NCBI GenBank assembly: GCA_900618425.1
Contig: UZAN01039477.1
Span: 59,896-123,895 of the forward strand
Source: Echinostoma caproni
Lineage: Eukaryota > Platyhelminthes > Trematoda > Plagiorchiida > Echinostomatidae
Direction: 5' to 3'
DNA length: 64,000 nucleotides
Shown here: piece after piece, positions 1 through 13,703 of the stretch
Numbering within the stretch: position 1 is the stretch's first letter
Layout of the letters: each line of letters begins with the position of its first letter
The notes under the pieces: model-generated
Told to the model about the DNA's origin: nothing
The model's input: only the letters and a program-made list of their open reading frames with translations
Database searches by the model: none
Program-made: the position numbers and the translations under genes

Positions 1-3000
1 GATATTTCCGGCCCACAATGAAAAAGGAATTTCCTCAGACAGGATAACCACTTGGTTTAACGTCGAGTAAGGGAAATATCACATGAATGGAAAATAACTG
101 CATCCAATCAATGCTTGTCTTTGTGACGAAGATGTTGAAGTTAACGAGATGGTAAGCTTCAGGGAACTTTTTTTCAAATGATTTCAACCGGCTCATTGGA
201 ATCATCATCCGCTAATCATGTGATGGTTTTGATGCTGCAGAGGAATATAATAGAGTAGTAGTCAATAAAACGGTTCAAAGTCATTTTTCAGCAATGAAAT
301 GGATTCGAATAACTAACATTTCAATAGTTATTGAATCAAATTGCTGACTGCACAAATGCCAGTTGTAGTTTATCTGATGCATCGAACATACCTCATTTAA
401 TACATTCTCACAATTTGCCTCATAAAAGATTGAAACCCAGCCACAAAGGTGACGGAATTGACAGGTGTGCAGGGGATCCTTACAAATTTATAAAATAGCC
501 AAGTGTATCGGTATGCGTAGTAAACAAAAACAATTAGAATCACTAGAATTTGTTTAATCGATCTACTGATGGTGCTGTGTTTTATACCTTCCCATTCAAC
601 TTCTAATGATTTTTTTTGTCGTGCAAGTTAACAGTACCCCGCATAAAGCTAACTGATAACGGAACTCAAATAACTAAGAAGATATTATTAAGTACAGTGA
701 CGTTGCCACTGCTTTCACGGTATTTCATAACCACGAAAATCAGCAACTGAAACCAAAGATTGCCAATTGGAGACACCAGTGTGGCATTTGCTTCGATCTC
801 CTACCCTATTTATTCATCTTTTCAGATAAATACGCGCATAACTGTTTTTATTGGAAAGGATGAAGTGAGCAAATGAAGAGCTCTCATGAAAAACCAGGAA
901 AATGTTGAGTGGCGGTAATGGCAGATAGGATTAAGTGAAATCCTGGAGAGGTGGGGGCTTGCAGAACCATGTGTACACGACCCCTATGTTCGGCCCGCTC
1001 TAGTCTGGGAACGAAAGAAATAAAAAAGAGCCGGAAGGACATACGTTGAATCAGATCACCAGCTTTTTGGAACGTTAAGATTGAGCTAGAAATCTGCCGA
1101 TGAACAATGCACAAGTGAACGGTGGGCAGCGCAAACTGGATCGAAATGTAATCCTATCACATCATCCTTCACATAGTTATCAGCTTTTGTTACTTTAAGT
1201 AATCCAGCCAAGCGAAAGCCATCTTCAAATAACCTCAAATTTGTTCCTTCGAAAGAATCGGGTACAAAAGTCTGTGAAAAATGTTGAACCAGAGCTTACA
1301 TAGCTGACTAGGGAAACTGTGATTCACACCGACTGTTACATTTGCATATGTATTAATATAATTGTTTATATAGTGTTTATGCAGCAAATTACAAATACCA
1401 CTATTTGCAGTTGTATTAATAATTACCTATTATTTTTGGAAACCCCAATAATCTTTTTTTATGGTAATAACCGTTGTGTTAAATATGCACTGATTAAAAT
1501 TTGATTACCGAAGGCTATTGTAAAGTTAAATGAGTTTTGATCATTATTCATCATGCGAACGGTGTCACAAAAATTGCAAGAAAAAGGCATGGAACACTGA
1601 GTGCAATGAGGCGAATATTACATTTAAATTTTAGTTCTATACAATGTAGACAGCGTAGACAATCCCGAGGTTTTCAGTTCGTCGATATGTAGCACTACAG
1701 TGATGTCGTGTCTTATACGAGTATTGTTTGTTCATATTGAAACTCAATGTCTGAATGAAGCTGAATGGAGCTTTGTCACTTTTGAACCTCAAAACTAGCT
1801 ATCATTGGTGTCATTGAAACTGCTACGTAGTTCGAACGCTCTGCAATGAAGCTTGAAAAGTTGACTAGTTTGTGCGTTTGCGGATTACATGATCACAACG
1901 TAAAGAAAAACAAATCGGAAGCAAGATATTTTACAATAGAAGAAACAATATGTAGTTTGGTCAGAAAACGTTAATAAATGCGCATCCTTTATACCAACCT
2001 GGATAAAAGATATGTTCGTCAAAAGTGTTCATTTGAATAAAGGTTAGCGGTAATAACCTTAATAAATGCTCCTACAGGAACAACGCTCTCCGAGGAGAAC
2101 GATTACTCTATATCCAATTTCCGAAAATGCCTTGGACAGTATACCTTTAAACCGCAGAACGAATACAAAACATTTGTAAACAACGCTAGGGTAAATGTGG
2201 TATAAAAACCTTTATGATAAGGCACGTATCCTCTCAGTTATTTTTCAAAGGAAAACCCCAGGAGACGGAGCACGGTTACACACTTCGCTTCAAACAAAAA
2301 AATTGTTTTCTATTCGACACAAATTTAGGTGGATACTATTGCACATATTCGATACAGGCACGGATCAACAAGTTGGATCAATGTCAATATACTGCATGTG
2401 TAAGGTCACAATTACTGGCAGTAAATGGCGGCACGGTATGCATGCTGGAGCGGTACATGACCAATACATAACACGAATTCGCCCGGGTGTCGTTATGTGA
2501 TATTACATCTCTTTCACAATGTACAATTTTTAATACAGCTTGTTCAACATAAACCTGCCCTCATGGTTAAGTTTGACTCTGAAATCCTCAGGCTGATTCT
2601 GTATAAATGTCAACAGCTGGTTCCTGCTGAACTCCCCATAGGATGTTCATCCTTGCTCGTCGTGAAACCTTTTTGATCCGCACGTGTGAATACATTTGTA
2701 AGTGAGAGCCTTGAACACCTCTGCGGTCAATGTGAATGAATCAGGCTTTTGCCCAGCTGATCGGGATAGTATTTATCGTCTAATAACTAGGGATGTGTTG
2801 TTTGTGACTAATATCTGACAGAAGTCATTACCTCCAAAAACAACTCAGTTCTGGAGCTTAAACACCATCATGATGAAGGAAAATGATTTGGATCGTACTT
2901 TAGATTCTTGGTTATCGAGCCTCGCATGGATTGCTATTGGAGTATAACTCCTAACACGTTCAAAAGCGGAATGAGGCTATATGAATGTATTAGACTACTC

Positions 3001-5519
3001 AGGAAAAAGCCAGATTACTTGCTTTCTCTTGTCCCGTTGAGCGAGAATGAATTGACACTGCATACCATTTTCCATGGCAGATATCTTTCCTTTTATTCCG
3101 CAAGCAAACATCAAAAAACCTCCATTTCTCTTGACTAATCATAAACTGGTCTTTACTCATGACATTTAGAACGATAAGTTATAGTATTTGAACCATTATT
3201 GACTGGATTTCATACGATTCTATCAATCATAACGCTCGTTACCACATCAAAATGCTACCTGAGTTTAAATTTGAATGTCTAAAATTGGATGATTTGGGAG
3301 CCCATTATTTGGTTGTTAGACTGTTGTTTATTGACGGAACATATGACGAAAGTTGATGCTGATGTAACTTTGGGTAACTTTGTCCTTGCTATGCTGTTAA
3401 AATCTCTGAGTAATTATTAAATGAATTTACTGTTGGGTTGTAGTATACACTTAAGGAAAACGGATAAATTTCAACAAGGAAAAAATGATTATTTCATGCA
3501 TCTCGGTCTTATTGGTCTTAATTATCTCAAAGTTGAAAGTTTTGTCGGGAGAAATCTGCTTGCAACCTCCTCGTTCCAGGGTTATTTTAAATGAGGTTAG
3601 AAAGGAAAGCAAGTTTCGTGGACCAAAGCCCGATCATTGGAACACACGTAGTGTTGAAGTGTCTTAAACGAAGGCTAAAAAGTGGGTGCAGGATAGACTT
3701 GTACCGATGTTCAAATACTCGATCGGTCTATAGCGCATAGAAGACACCCAAGACCAAAAAAGGCGACCCCAAGGAGCGGACAATCCGACTTAGTGAACAC
3801 CAAGAGAATGTCAGTGGTTACGTCGACTCTCTGCCTTTCAAGTTAAAATCTGACTACAAAATCACTCCGGTTAGGAAACATCCGTGTCATAATCTCCCAC
3901 TGCGATGTCGAAAGTAACGATGATGTGCTTTTCTTTGTGTTCGTTTTTCAATTACAAAAGGATGTTAATTTGCGTTAGGTAGAACTAGTTGAACTTTTAA
4001 TGGGCACAACTAACCGCGAGTCATTACAACGCTTTTATAAAGAGTTGTGTAAAACTGGATGAGAACCAAGTTGCAACTATCAATGATTTCGTGTCGTTCA
4101 AAATGTGAATGATATGAATCACAATGCAACGAAACCAGTGCAAAAGAGACAGGATAAACTCACTGCATTGTTTGGCCAGACGGTTTGCTTGTTGGTCGAC
4201 TAAAACCCGTTGAGGTCACACACTGCCGTTTAGGTTGTTTTGATGTGTAGAAGAGAGTAATTTGCCTTCAAAGCACAGCATAAGCTAGGAGGATCTCCGT
4301 GGTTTTGACCGATTCGATTCAGATGACGTGCAACTCTCAGTCACACAGCACACTGTTCCATCCTGTGTCCAAATAAGGACAAATTGTCTCGGTTGACTTC
4401 CTCAATGACAATCTACCAATTCAAATGCACGTGAAGTACCACTTATGTTGGCTGGGAAACCAGACAGTTCTCTAAGTACGTCCGAAAACATCGGCCATTT
4501 GGGATATGGAGTGGGATGTTAAACGCGATTGTTACTCAATTTACAGAACAAGGACAATCAACTTAAGTTCATATTACATTTGCGATACTATGCGTAAGTC
4601 TGATGGGAGAACCAGAGATAACCATGCCACACAAGCTTAAGATAAACAAAGCTAGAGCTCTCTTTCACAGAAGAATGACAATTTTTATGATCAATATTCG
4701 ATACCGGCCAGAATGATCCACGACAAATTTCAGGTGGATAAGATAAACCCACACCTATTCATGGCACACATGAAGTTCATAGATATTTGATGGAATAAAT
4801 CCGAGTGTGAAACAACAAAGGCTAGCGAAGCAATCAATTTTCAGTAATTTGTTTTCAACCTACCTTAGTATAATGGAGAAAACATTACCAAACAGATCGT
4901 ATCGTCAGCCAGCGTTAATGCCAATTATGGAAATGTATTTGTCACGGTAAAATTGTGCTTGACAGGTTATTGACCAAACTATCTCAAGACCTAATGAATA
5001 AGGAGTACCAAACGCATTCTTTCTCAATCGACCGTGATGTATGGAGTTCGCTTTTACCGGTCTGACGATGAGATAAACAGAACCTACTTACTTTTCACAG
5101 CTCCTTTGGTCACGCAGGATTCCGTTTCCTGCTTTGAATGGCATCAATGACGTGTATGTCACTACGTTCTGTTTGTGACTGCCCATTGAGAGATAGGAAC
5201 AGTCGACGTGTGTTGGAATATGAGGATGGACATCATGAAATGAAGCCTATTCTAAAACAAACAATTGGTTAAGCACAAACAGTATTCCTGAGGGCCTGTC
5301 ATGTCCTGCCCCACACATTATCAGGATTCATTTCGTTTCTCTTTTGTTTCGCATTATTGTATTATAAATGACTTATGCAGGCGGCTGTGCTTACATTTCA
5401 GTCAAAAATGTGTTCACCGTTACAATGGGGTAAAATGAAATAAAAATTAATCTACAGCAATCATGAAACTTAAATAGGTGTTCATCTTTGTAAGTTTCAA
5501 ATTAGTTCGTTACGGATCC
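1..5519. other. Stretch without recognisable gene
   Basis: I read both strands and found nothing I can name. The longest open frame is about 100 codons near 2.2-2.5 kb, on the plus strand and overlapped by another frame; its composition does not look coding. The part from 3.6 to 5.2 kb has patches of more balanced base composition that could be very old transposon sequence, but no motif survives. It may be intergenic or intronic. Confidence 0.5.
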
Positions 5520-5525
5520 TCACAG

Positions 5526-6480
5526 TGTCAGAGAGAGTACGAGCCAGATATGGAACCAATGACTTGCGATAAATGTTTATGCGGGAGGACAAGCAGCGAA
5601 AATTGAATCGGGGAACGGCAAGCAGATAAATCGGGATTCAGCGGATGACTGGGGTCATTGAGTTTCTTATGAGCGAAATTCTCACATGAAGTGATATGCA
5701 AATTACACAATTTTGTGACCAGAGTGTTTAAAGGAATAAGAGAAACACGGCTGATAATTACTAAACCGTGACGTAGAGTAATGAAGTGCTTTCTTAGTAG
5801 ACCAGGGAAATAATGAGAGAACAATAAAGTATGACTGGAAAAATGCATTGATAAACAAAAGAACACAGTTTCATGCCTGACATGAAATTGTCGTAGCTTG
5901 CGTATTTGAAAAGAAAAGCGACGCAGTCTACCAACACAAGCAAGCACATGAGAGGACCACCGTAGATCTATAGTACATCTTAGGTATTTTGTGGTATGTG
6001 TTCTGGTGATGGATACGGAATTGATGACTGAGGGGTCCAGGGGATATTTGGATCGGGAAAGAACAAAAATGCATTCAAAGCATTTTAAAGTATTCAACCT
6101 GAGACCGGATTGGTTTAAAAATGATTGCGCTTGCAAAAAATGTCAGAAAATGATTCTATGTCCGATTGGTTTGAGATGGCTTGACATACGACCCCGTCGA
6201 CAGCATACTTGAAGGTTCCGGCTGGTGGTATTAAGGGTAAGTCACTGATGAAAGTCGAAAATAGGTAAGGGGAAAGCACATCATCCTGAAGGACTCCAGA
6301 ATTATTTACTAACGGTTATGAAGCAGTGCCGTTTGCTTTCGTCCTTTGAATCCATCGTGTGAAATAATCTTTCAACCATGATAACAAGTTGGTGGGGCAA
6401 CCGAATTACTCTAACTCATTGAACTCATTGAGCATTTGGTTTAAAGTAAGTTGGTGCGTAGGGTCGTGAACAGAAGGGTC
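5526..6480 (-). mobile_element. CR1-like LINE remnant A: RT and C-terminal part, pseudogene
   Basis: This is a decayed non-LTR retrotransposon on the minus strand. From about 6.48 kb downward the translation gives SWLKDYF, then the RT block SGVLQDDVLSPYLFS (about 6300-6256), then FKYAVDG where an active RT has YADD. The first catalytic aspartate is replaced by valine (codon 6199-6201). After a frameshift near 6140 the frame stays open for about 200 codons (6136-5528). It begins with a GLRLNTLKC block, has an SHVLACVGRLRRFSFQIRKL segment and ends with an HPLNP.LS.C tail typical of the CR1 C-terminus. In-frame stops lie at 6316-6318 and 6406-6408. The endonuclease is missing, so the copy is 5' truncated or older sequence is lost. 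Family assignment comes from recalled CR1/SR1 motif order, not from a search. It matches remnant B (35.5-37.3 kb) closely. Confidence 0.8.
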
Positions 6481-6580
6481 AAGTAATAGTTGCCCTCGAT
6501 GTATCCGATGCTGCAAGCAGCACATACCCAAGCGAAATGCAATCTGATCGGGGGTTGATCATGCGCGCCCGTCTTCGGTG

Positions 6581-6606
6581 TGTCTGTTTGTCTGTCTGTC
6601 TGTTTG
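6581..6606. repeat. (TGTC)n microsatellite, imperfect
   Basis: Short tetranucleotide run of TGTC/TGTT units just beyond the 5' edge of LINE remnant A. It lies in a locally GC-rich stretch that may be part of another old repeat. Confidence 0.8.
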
Positions 6607-8562
6607 GATTAGCACACGACACTGGGGTATGTGCAGCCACCGGATCGTCGGTCGGCGGTTCACTTGGCCCCGATTCTGTTCATAGTGCACTCTTATGCCA
6701 ATGACACGTGTAACTTGCCCTCGCGACAGACAATGAGGGGTTTTTTAACACAGATGATTTTCGGATGGAAATGTGCATATTGGATAATGCACTGATCTAC
6801 CATCCCGACACAACAAACGCTCGTTTGTTGGATACGGGATCCATTCAGACGAAACGAATTGGTCTTTCCAGGTGACGCAAACTTAGCCTTTCCGATAGTG
6901 CTGTACAGTTGGAATTTCACTCAGTTATGCGTAAATGACAGATTTAATTTGGTTCGCTATCTGTTTTCCCGGCTTTTAGTTACGTGTTTTGGAAATGCCA
7001 ATGATAATATGATTTTCTGCAAAGATCATTTATCCAGCAGTTTGAAACTATATCTGTATTGCACGTGGACCTAAATTTCCCCGCTCACTTGAGGTGTGCT
7101 CTGATAGTTATTTTCGGTTGTTTCTGGATGATGTCCCCTTAGTTAAAAACACACTATTATGGTCTGTGAATGCTTTTCGTTTGAATTTATTCCCATCATA
7201 TACAACCACCGTAGAACTGACCAAATTATTCGGCCCTGGAATAGTTTCAAAAAGCCGGCCAGAACAGAAATTGTTGGATATATATTACCAGCCTAGGAAT
7301 ATGAAGATTTGGTTCAATCGAATATGCAGTCGATAAACTGATGAGTCATTCGATCGCCCGAAGCTAATAATTTCAGCCCTGTTTAAGCGTAACAATCAGC
7401 CTAATGCTTGTGTTACGGACATTTGCATCCTCAAGTGAATAGGGTGAGGGTGGGGTGGGTTGGCATTGAAATGCTTATAGGAGAGCTTGCATCGTTTTTT
7501 TGTCCGCATCGTGAAGCAATCGTTCATTGGACAAATTGCTTGTATTCACCATCAGGGAGTTATGGATTCACGGTTAAAGACAGCATGCAATTTGATGCAT
7601 GAATTAAACTCATGATGTTCCATACACTTGAGCACATCCTGTGAGAAGCACCAAACTCACCACGGAAGCTACTTGAATCGACTGCCCACCATTATTAATG
7701 ACTATAACGGTAACACAGAAGGAAGTAAGGAAGCCAATGCATAGATTGATTTATTTGGTTCATCAGAATCATCCTGGAAATTTAACTGTGCAGAATATAT
7801 TTCTTCAAAAGCGCACAATTTTCTTATCTAATTGATCGCCGTTCAATATTTGTTACAAATCGATCCAAACTGCTTTATTTTCTAATGCCACATGTTTTCA
7901 ATGAAGAAGCAACAATGTCCTTCCTTGGAAAACAGTAAAAGTCATTGTCAACGACTTCTGGTCGCGATCGTTCCGGTTGGGTTTACCAATTTTAAGCGAA
8001 GTCAAGCGAACTGTTGGTCATGACTGTGGTGTGTATATCAAGACCGTCACAGCTTATCGCCCAAACTACACCATCACGGGGACATTTTCCACGGTCGATA
8101 AACGGCACATTTTTATCACCACCTAAATTCTCTGCTTACATTTTAGTAATTGTGGCCTTCATTTACTTTTCCAATCATAATAACGTCTTGGGTGTGTCCG
8201 GGGATGCATTTTAGGTAACTGTTTACTTGTCTCGAGTCTCATAAACAACTTTCAGGGTTTAATTATAACCGTAAACGTGTTATCACACTTATTAACTCGG
8301 GCATGAACATCCTCCAAATTGGTCCGATTCACTGATGAGATAGGAATATCTGCATAGTACTTCCTTGGTTTCCGGTTATTGTCACTTTTGCTCTTTAAAC
8401 CACAAAATTTACCATATGGTCGAATCCTAACATCTATCAGTTTCCGACGGGTTTATTATAACTACAGAAACGAGACATGTTTGCATGAGCGTCAGCCACC
8501 AAGAATAATGTTTGGTGCCATTTTATCATAATTGTTTCGGTAGATTTCTAACACATTTAAGA
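6607..8562. other. Stretch without recognisable gene
   Basis: It holds only short ORFs of about 60-80 codons, on both strands and overlapping each other, plus one compact G-run listed separately. No motif, repeat head or splice pattern was recognised. Confidence 0.5.
7442..7459 (+). other. Potential G-quadruplex
   Basis: Four runs of three or more G are separated by loops of 3, 1 and 1 bases (GGG, GGG, GGGG, GGG). This is a textbook compact quadruplex pattern on the plus strand. Function is unknown, and no gene is recognisable beside it. Confidence 0.6.
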
Positions 8563-8729
8563 AGGTGGTAGCCCTCGGGGTAGAGGCATAAGCCGGGTGT
8601 TCCGTTTGAGTTTAATCAATGGGCAGTGTAAAACACAGGTAGCTACCGCCCGTTCTCCTTTCTCTTGTTCCCTCCTCCTGTGAGATGTCCATATGTGACC
8701 ACAAACCGAATAAAGTGAAGTAAAAAGAC
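8563..8729 (+). repeat. SINE family 1, degraded copy
   Basis: The head GGTGGTAGCCCTCGGGGTAG resembles the tRNA-like A-box region of the better copy at 11.45 kb (GGTGGTGGCCCAGGGGTTA). The tail AATAAAGTGAAGTAAAAAG matches that copy's AATAAAAGGAAGTAAAATG. The middle is poorly conserved and the B box is weak (GTGTTCCGTTTGAG). The assignment therefore rests on head and tail at the expected spacing. Confidence 0.45.
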
Positions 8730-11446
8730 CTTCTTTTGAAATACGAAAAAGATGATTTGAAGGTTTGGAGGTTTGATTCAAGCACTCTCCAACGGGATTG
8801 TTTTTGAATCCCTGAATCTTCAAAGCACTACTCCCTGTTCGTTTCCTGTCAGGGAATGGGGTTTTGTAGAGTGACGCTTTGAGTTCTACTGAGCAAATCT
8901 AATGACCCTTTGTTTCTTAAGCTCACTTAACCCGTAAGCAAAGCGTTAAATGGGCTCGTGCGCTTGTGTGTTGCTCGTGTGCGCCCATTATATATTTGAA
9001 TGACGGAGAGAGAAATGGAGGTGAGCGTTCACAAAGCATTCATAATAAATGCAATACGTGATCTCCAGTAGGCAATCATCGGGTCACCGGGAAACTCGGA
9101 TGAGTCACGTCCCATGGGCCGACACGGTGTGAGGTCTGCTGGATTGGATTCGGTCATTGTGAACAATCAGGCTAGTTGATGTAAAACCCATTTGGTTTAT
9201 AATGCTAGAGAGCAATAACTCGTCTAAATACTTTTATAATGCTATCGCATCGAATGATTGATTTATTAAGACGGGATCGGTGTGAGTGACCACACTTTTG
9301 TTAGATCAAATGATTGTATTTTGCTCTGCGATCGACTTTGTGCAAATCCGATTGGAAGGGATTAAAACTAACTAATAAGATGAACTTTTTCATTTTGCAA
9401 AATATTCACTGAAAGCTTTTCTGCAATTTCTTCTACTTTATTTTGGTTCTAGTTTGACCAATGATTTTCTAGCGTTATGACTAGGCTTAACATGATCAGT
9501 GTTTTGATCAAATCGGGAACAAGTCAAGTTTCGTCACAGTCCGGATCTGGCTATTGCGTTGGATTGCGTAACTTAATGGAAACTAAGCGAGATCTAACAA
9601 TAAGTTACGTTAATGCAAAAAAGTCTCAAATTTTAAATTTAATCACGCAGTAAAGATGCAAATGTAGCGCGCAACTCTGGTTTTCATCGATAAACTGTAA
9701 GATGCCCATTATTGGAGCAATCCCGCATTTCGCTTCACATACTTCAATTAAGAAATTTACTTTTCCTGAATTTACTTAGTCACTACAACATATTGATAAA
9801 TTGTTTGAAAATCCATGCTGGAGTACCGAAGCAACTGTAGAGCTCTCAGTGAAAAGGATGAATAGAAATCATTCACGGCATCCACATTTACCATAACTAA
9901 TATCAAGAGAGTAAGGTACGTCGTTTCAAACCAAAAGAACAAGCACATAAAACTTCATGTAGTCATAGGGGCTAAAAGATAGTTGTACGACGTTTGCGAT
10001 AGAATTCGTACTAAAATAATTGGGCGACGAAAACTAAAACGTAACAGAATAACGTGAAGCTCAAACACGCATCTAAGAACACTTCAATTCGTTAAAACCT
10101 GAATAGCGACGATACGATATCCTAACTTGCACTGCAGACGGTCATTCTACAAGTAGAAATGGTCACTTAAAAATAACTTTGCATTTTGTGAAAACGTTTT
10201 AATTTGCAAATCTTATTCGCTATCGGGACCCTGCTTGTATCATTCGGTTAGCTAGAGATGAACTATCAGTTAATTGGCTTGATTCTGAGATCCTAGCGCA
10301 AATAAAACTAGCTTTATTCACACCATATGGGGTCAAATGTAAGCTGTGTGATCTCCTATGAATTATGAAATGATCCAACCGCTACACACACTCACTATTC
10401 ACTCGAACGCCAAATATTTATTTTTAATAATCTATATTATCACCACGCGTTCAAACCTAGATCCAACTCAACACACAGGTGTTTTCGTTCTCACCCATAG
10501 ACCATAAAGAGTAAAGCACAAAATATTTCACGATTATCTCACAGTAGGTTCAATGTTTGCTTATTAAGGAGAGCGACAAGAGCCTTGTTTGAGACCCGGA
10601 ATAAAGCCACGAAACATAAGTATTGTGTTCTGTATTAGTTTAAACTAATCCGAACATTTTTTAATCAATCCAGCACAATTACAAAGAACTTTCTCTTCAT
10701 AATTCCCCAGCTTTTATTTAGTAAAATGTAACCAAACACCTTGCACCTCATATGTTACTGTAGCTTTTGGTTTACAAGATATCCATTCTAAATGTTCATC
10801 AGTTTTAAGCCTTAGATTGTACTCTTTTGGAACCAAGATCTTTTTGTCTTTGACACGTGTTTTGAAGTATTCTGTTGTTTCGATAAACTAAAGGTTGATT
10901 CGGACATTCCTGCGATTAAACAAGCTACATTAAGACAAACCGTACACATCGTATGCTAGATTGGCTGATCCTATGGAAGTTGACGATTTCAGTCTCACAA
11001 ATTTGCAAACGCTAAATTGGTCTTTGTGTCTACCTAGTTGCATTCCTTAACGACCGAGTATAGCAATCATCTGGGTTGTGATGCGAACGCGGAGTGAATT
11101 TAACTCCCATATCGGTTAATCTGACTCACATTGGGTTTAAAAGAAGGTCTCCTAAATTCTGCACAGTGTGCACACGGTATCTTGTAGCCAAGGTGCGAAA
11201 GTTGGATCACCGCAAGTCAGATGCATCTGTCCGCTACTGTGGGTATTTGAGCTTATTGCTTACCATGAAGTTTTCTGTCAACTTTCACGCTTACCCGGAA
11301 CAGCTGAGATTCGAGTTGTTTCTTAAGGGCATTAAGATCGACCATACAGGAGCTGGTGCTATAATGCTGCCGCTCGGATGCTAATCTGCGGCTGATATCA
11401 TCCAAATCATGGTGCGGAGTAACTTCAGACACAAAGAAAAATCGTT
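8730..11446. other. Stretch without recognisable gene
   Basis: A+T-rich sequence without a significant ORF or recognised repeat. The only sizeable open frame (about 96 codons, plus, 11094-11384) just precedes the SINE and has no familiar motif. Confidence 0.5.
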
Positions 11447-11634
11447 GGTGGTGGTGGCCCAGGGGTTACTTTATAAAATTGGCGGAAGGGTGTTCGAATC
11501 TCACAACCACCACCGATCTAACCCCATTATGTGTGCTGTATGGCAGCCCTTTGATTGAACGCTTACCCCCTTTCTGAAAATTGTATCTTTGTATACTCAA
11601 TAAAAGGAAGTAAAATGAAAATGAAAATGAAATG
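11447..11634 (+). repeat. SINE family 1, best full-length copy
   Basis: tRNA-derived SINE. It starts with a GGTGGTGG head and has a Pol III A-box-like TGGCCCAGGGG near 11455. A B-box-like GTGTTCGAATC follows at about 11490-11500. The tRNA-unrelated body contains CTGTATGGCAGCCC and a 3' segment TATACTCAATAAAAGGAAG. The copy ends in a short (AAAATG)n tail. Head-body-tail order and recurrence at 8.6, 38.5 and 55.1 kb support a SINE rather than a tRNA gene; the head does not fold into an obvious full cloverleaf by eye. Such elements depend on a LINE for movement; I cannot tell which LINE. No clear target-site duplication was seen. Confidence 0.8.
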
Positions 11635-13226
11635 GGTTGTGAATCAATTCGGTGCTGTGTAGAACTGATCTCTGTAGGAAAACGTTAACCTCCCAGTGAT
11701 GCCTGTTGGTTTGGAATGGTGATTTTTCCCTGATTGAGTGCTTCGAAAGTTTCTTCTAAGTGCGCAGCATGACAAATATATTCATTCTTAATGTCGAGCA
11801 ACATGTGATTTCTTCATTTAATGCTAGCTGTAAACACATGGTTCAACGGATAACCCAATGACATCCGTGAACGTCTTGGTTTTTTAACCTACATTGTTTT
11901 GGTTTCATAGCCCGGCTTGCCTGAAAGGTTGCATTTTCTAACAAAAATCTGATGGAGTTTTGGTTTGGTTTTCTCTTAATCACTTATATTAGAAGCACAA
12001 CTAGCGTAAAATGGCATACACATGTCAGCTTTGATATGGAGTGTTTTGCACTCCGAAGTCATCATCAAACTCACATAACTAGGAAGACATAAGTAAACCG
12101 CTATGCCACCCAATCGAAGTGTTACTCTGTTTGAAAACCTCAAAGTGATTTAACCTCACACTTTTTCAGAAAAAAACACGTCACAGAAGATAAATATAAA
12201 TCGTAAAATACAATAAAATACAATACTATACTTTAACATTGTTCTGATTGCAACGATGTATATTGGTCCCGAACGAATAGGAATGCCCTCCTAAATAGTG
12301 CGATTGTTTTGAATACAATTTTCCTTTCAGCGCATTTTTGGTTTGCCTAATAAATATCGATATTTCTGAGAATAGTGATGCACTAGATTCACTATGGTTA
12401 TTCACAATGTTGGTGGTTCATTTTTCATCTGTCTTTCTATGTGAACACCGGCCGCCAAAATTGTGGCAATATTTCCCAGTCCCAATGGGTTGTATTTGTG
12501 CGTGTGTGCATCTTGAGATCAGTTGTTCATAATTTTCATCAAAGTCGAAAGAGACGGGCGGGTGTAAGTTTGCTCATCCCACTGGATAATTACAACTAAA
12601 TGACAACAAATGGAGCATGGGTTGCTTTAGCTGACACAATCTCTCCGTCTTTCGTCGGTAAACATATTTGATTCACGATAAAGTGCATTATTCGCCTGAA
12701 GCAAACCAGCTAATTGGCTCTCCAGGTCCGTGATTACGAGTAATCTTTGCTTATATGCATTCAAAACCAAGGAAAACAGTAAACTGAAGCAAACACTGGT
12801 TGAGCCCATATAGTGTTATCAGGCTTTGCAAATGCGCATCATCCATTCGGACAATTACCCATCTACCCTTTCCGGAAACATTTTGTAAAGATGAGAGTCC
12901 AAATTTTACCGAGTCAGTTTCTCTAAATTATTGGGTGATTACTTTAGAGTTCCTTCGGGTAAAGCTCAGAATTCAATCTAGAGAGTCATTATCAAATCTG
13001 CTTTTACTTAACCAAGTAATGGACTGTAAGTTGATCCTCAGGGTTTTTAATCTAATAACTGCTCGAGTATCAGCAAGTTATTCAGATTGTTTAAATTTGG
13101 AACACTACAACTGCGTTCGTTTCGTTCAACATCACGGCAATGCATTCATAATGAGCATTCTCACATTTGGGTTCGAGTCCAGTATAGAGTAAGACGTATC
13201 AATGAAGTGTAGATCTAATTAACCAG
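11635..13226. other. Stretch without recognisable gene
   Basis: Only short, unassigned ORFs are present, the longest about 130 codons on the plus strand at 12800-13192. A B-box-like GGGTTCGAGTCC lies near 13157, but without a convincing A box upstream. It may be the relic of another tRNA-headed SINE. Confidence 0.45.
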
Positions 13227-13703
13227 GCGGTTTCTTACAGTTTATGANNNNNNNNNNNNNNNNNNNNNNNNNNNNNNNNNNNNNNNNNNNNNNNNNNNNN
13301 NNNNNNNNNNNNNNNNNNNNNNNNNNNNNNNNNNNNNNNNNNNNNNNNNNNNNNNNNNNNNNNNNNNNNNNNNNNNNNNNNNNNNNNNNNNNNNNNNNNN
13401 NNNNNNNNNNNNNNNNNNNNNNNNNNNNNNNNNNNNNNNNNNNNNNNNNNNNNNNNNNNNNNNNNNNNNNNNNNNNNNNNNNNNNNNNNNNNNNNNNNNN
13501 NNNNNNNNNNNNNNNNNNNNNNNNNNNNNNNNNNNNNNNNNNNNNNNNNNNNNNNNNNNNNNNNNNNNNNNNNNNNNNNNNNNNNNNNNNNNNNNNNNNN
13601 NNNNNNNNNNNNNNNNNNNNNNNNNNNNNNNNNNNNNNNNNNNNNNNNNNNNNNNNNNNNNNNNNNNNNNNNNNNNNNNNNNGCGGTTTCTTACAGTTTA
13701 TGA
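13227..13703. repeat. Exact 21-bp direct duplication at both edges of an assembly gap
   Basis: The 21 bases at 13227-13247 (beginning GCGGTTTCTTACAG) recur exactly at 13683-13703, immediately before and after the run of N. The simplest reading is that two contigs overlap by at least this much and were joined with a nominal gap. A tandem repeat spanning the gap is the alternative. Confidence 0.9.
13248..13682. other. Assembly gap (435 N)
   Basis: Run of undetermined bases. Open frames that appear to cross it are artefacts. Confidence 0.99.

Noticed and set aside
2195..2500. 101-codon ORF overlapped by an 85-codon ORF in another frame
   Set aside because: Two equally open frames in the same place, no motif, and a length not far from chance for a window this size.
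13140..13195. B-box-like GGGTTCGAGTCC suggesting a tRNA or SINE
   Set aside because: No A box or acceptor pairing at the right distance upstream, and the downstream side runs into the gap.
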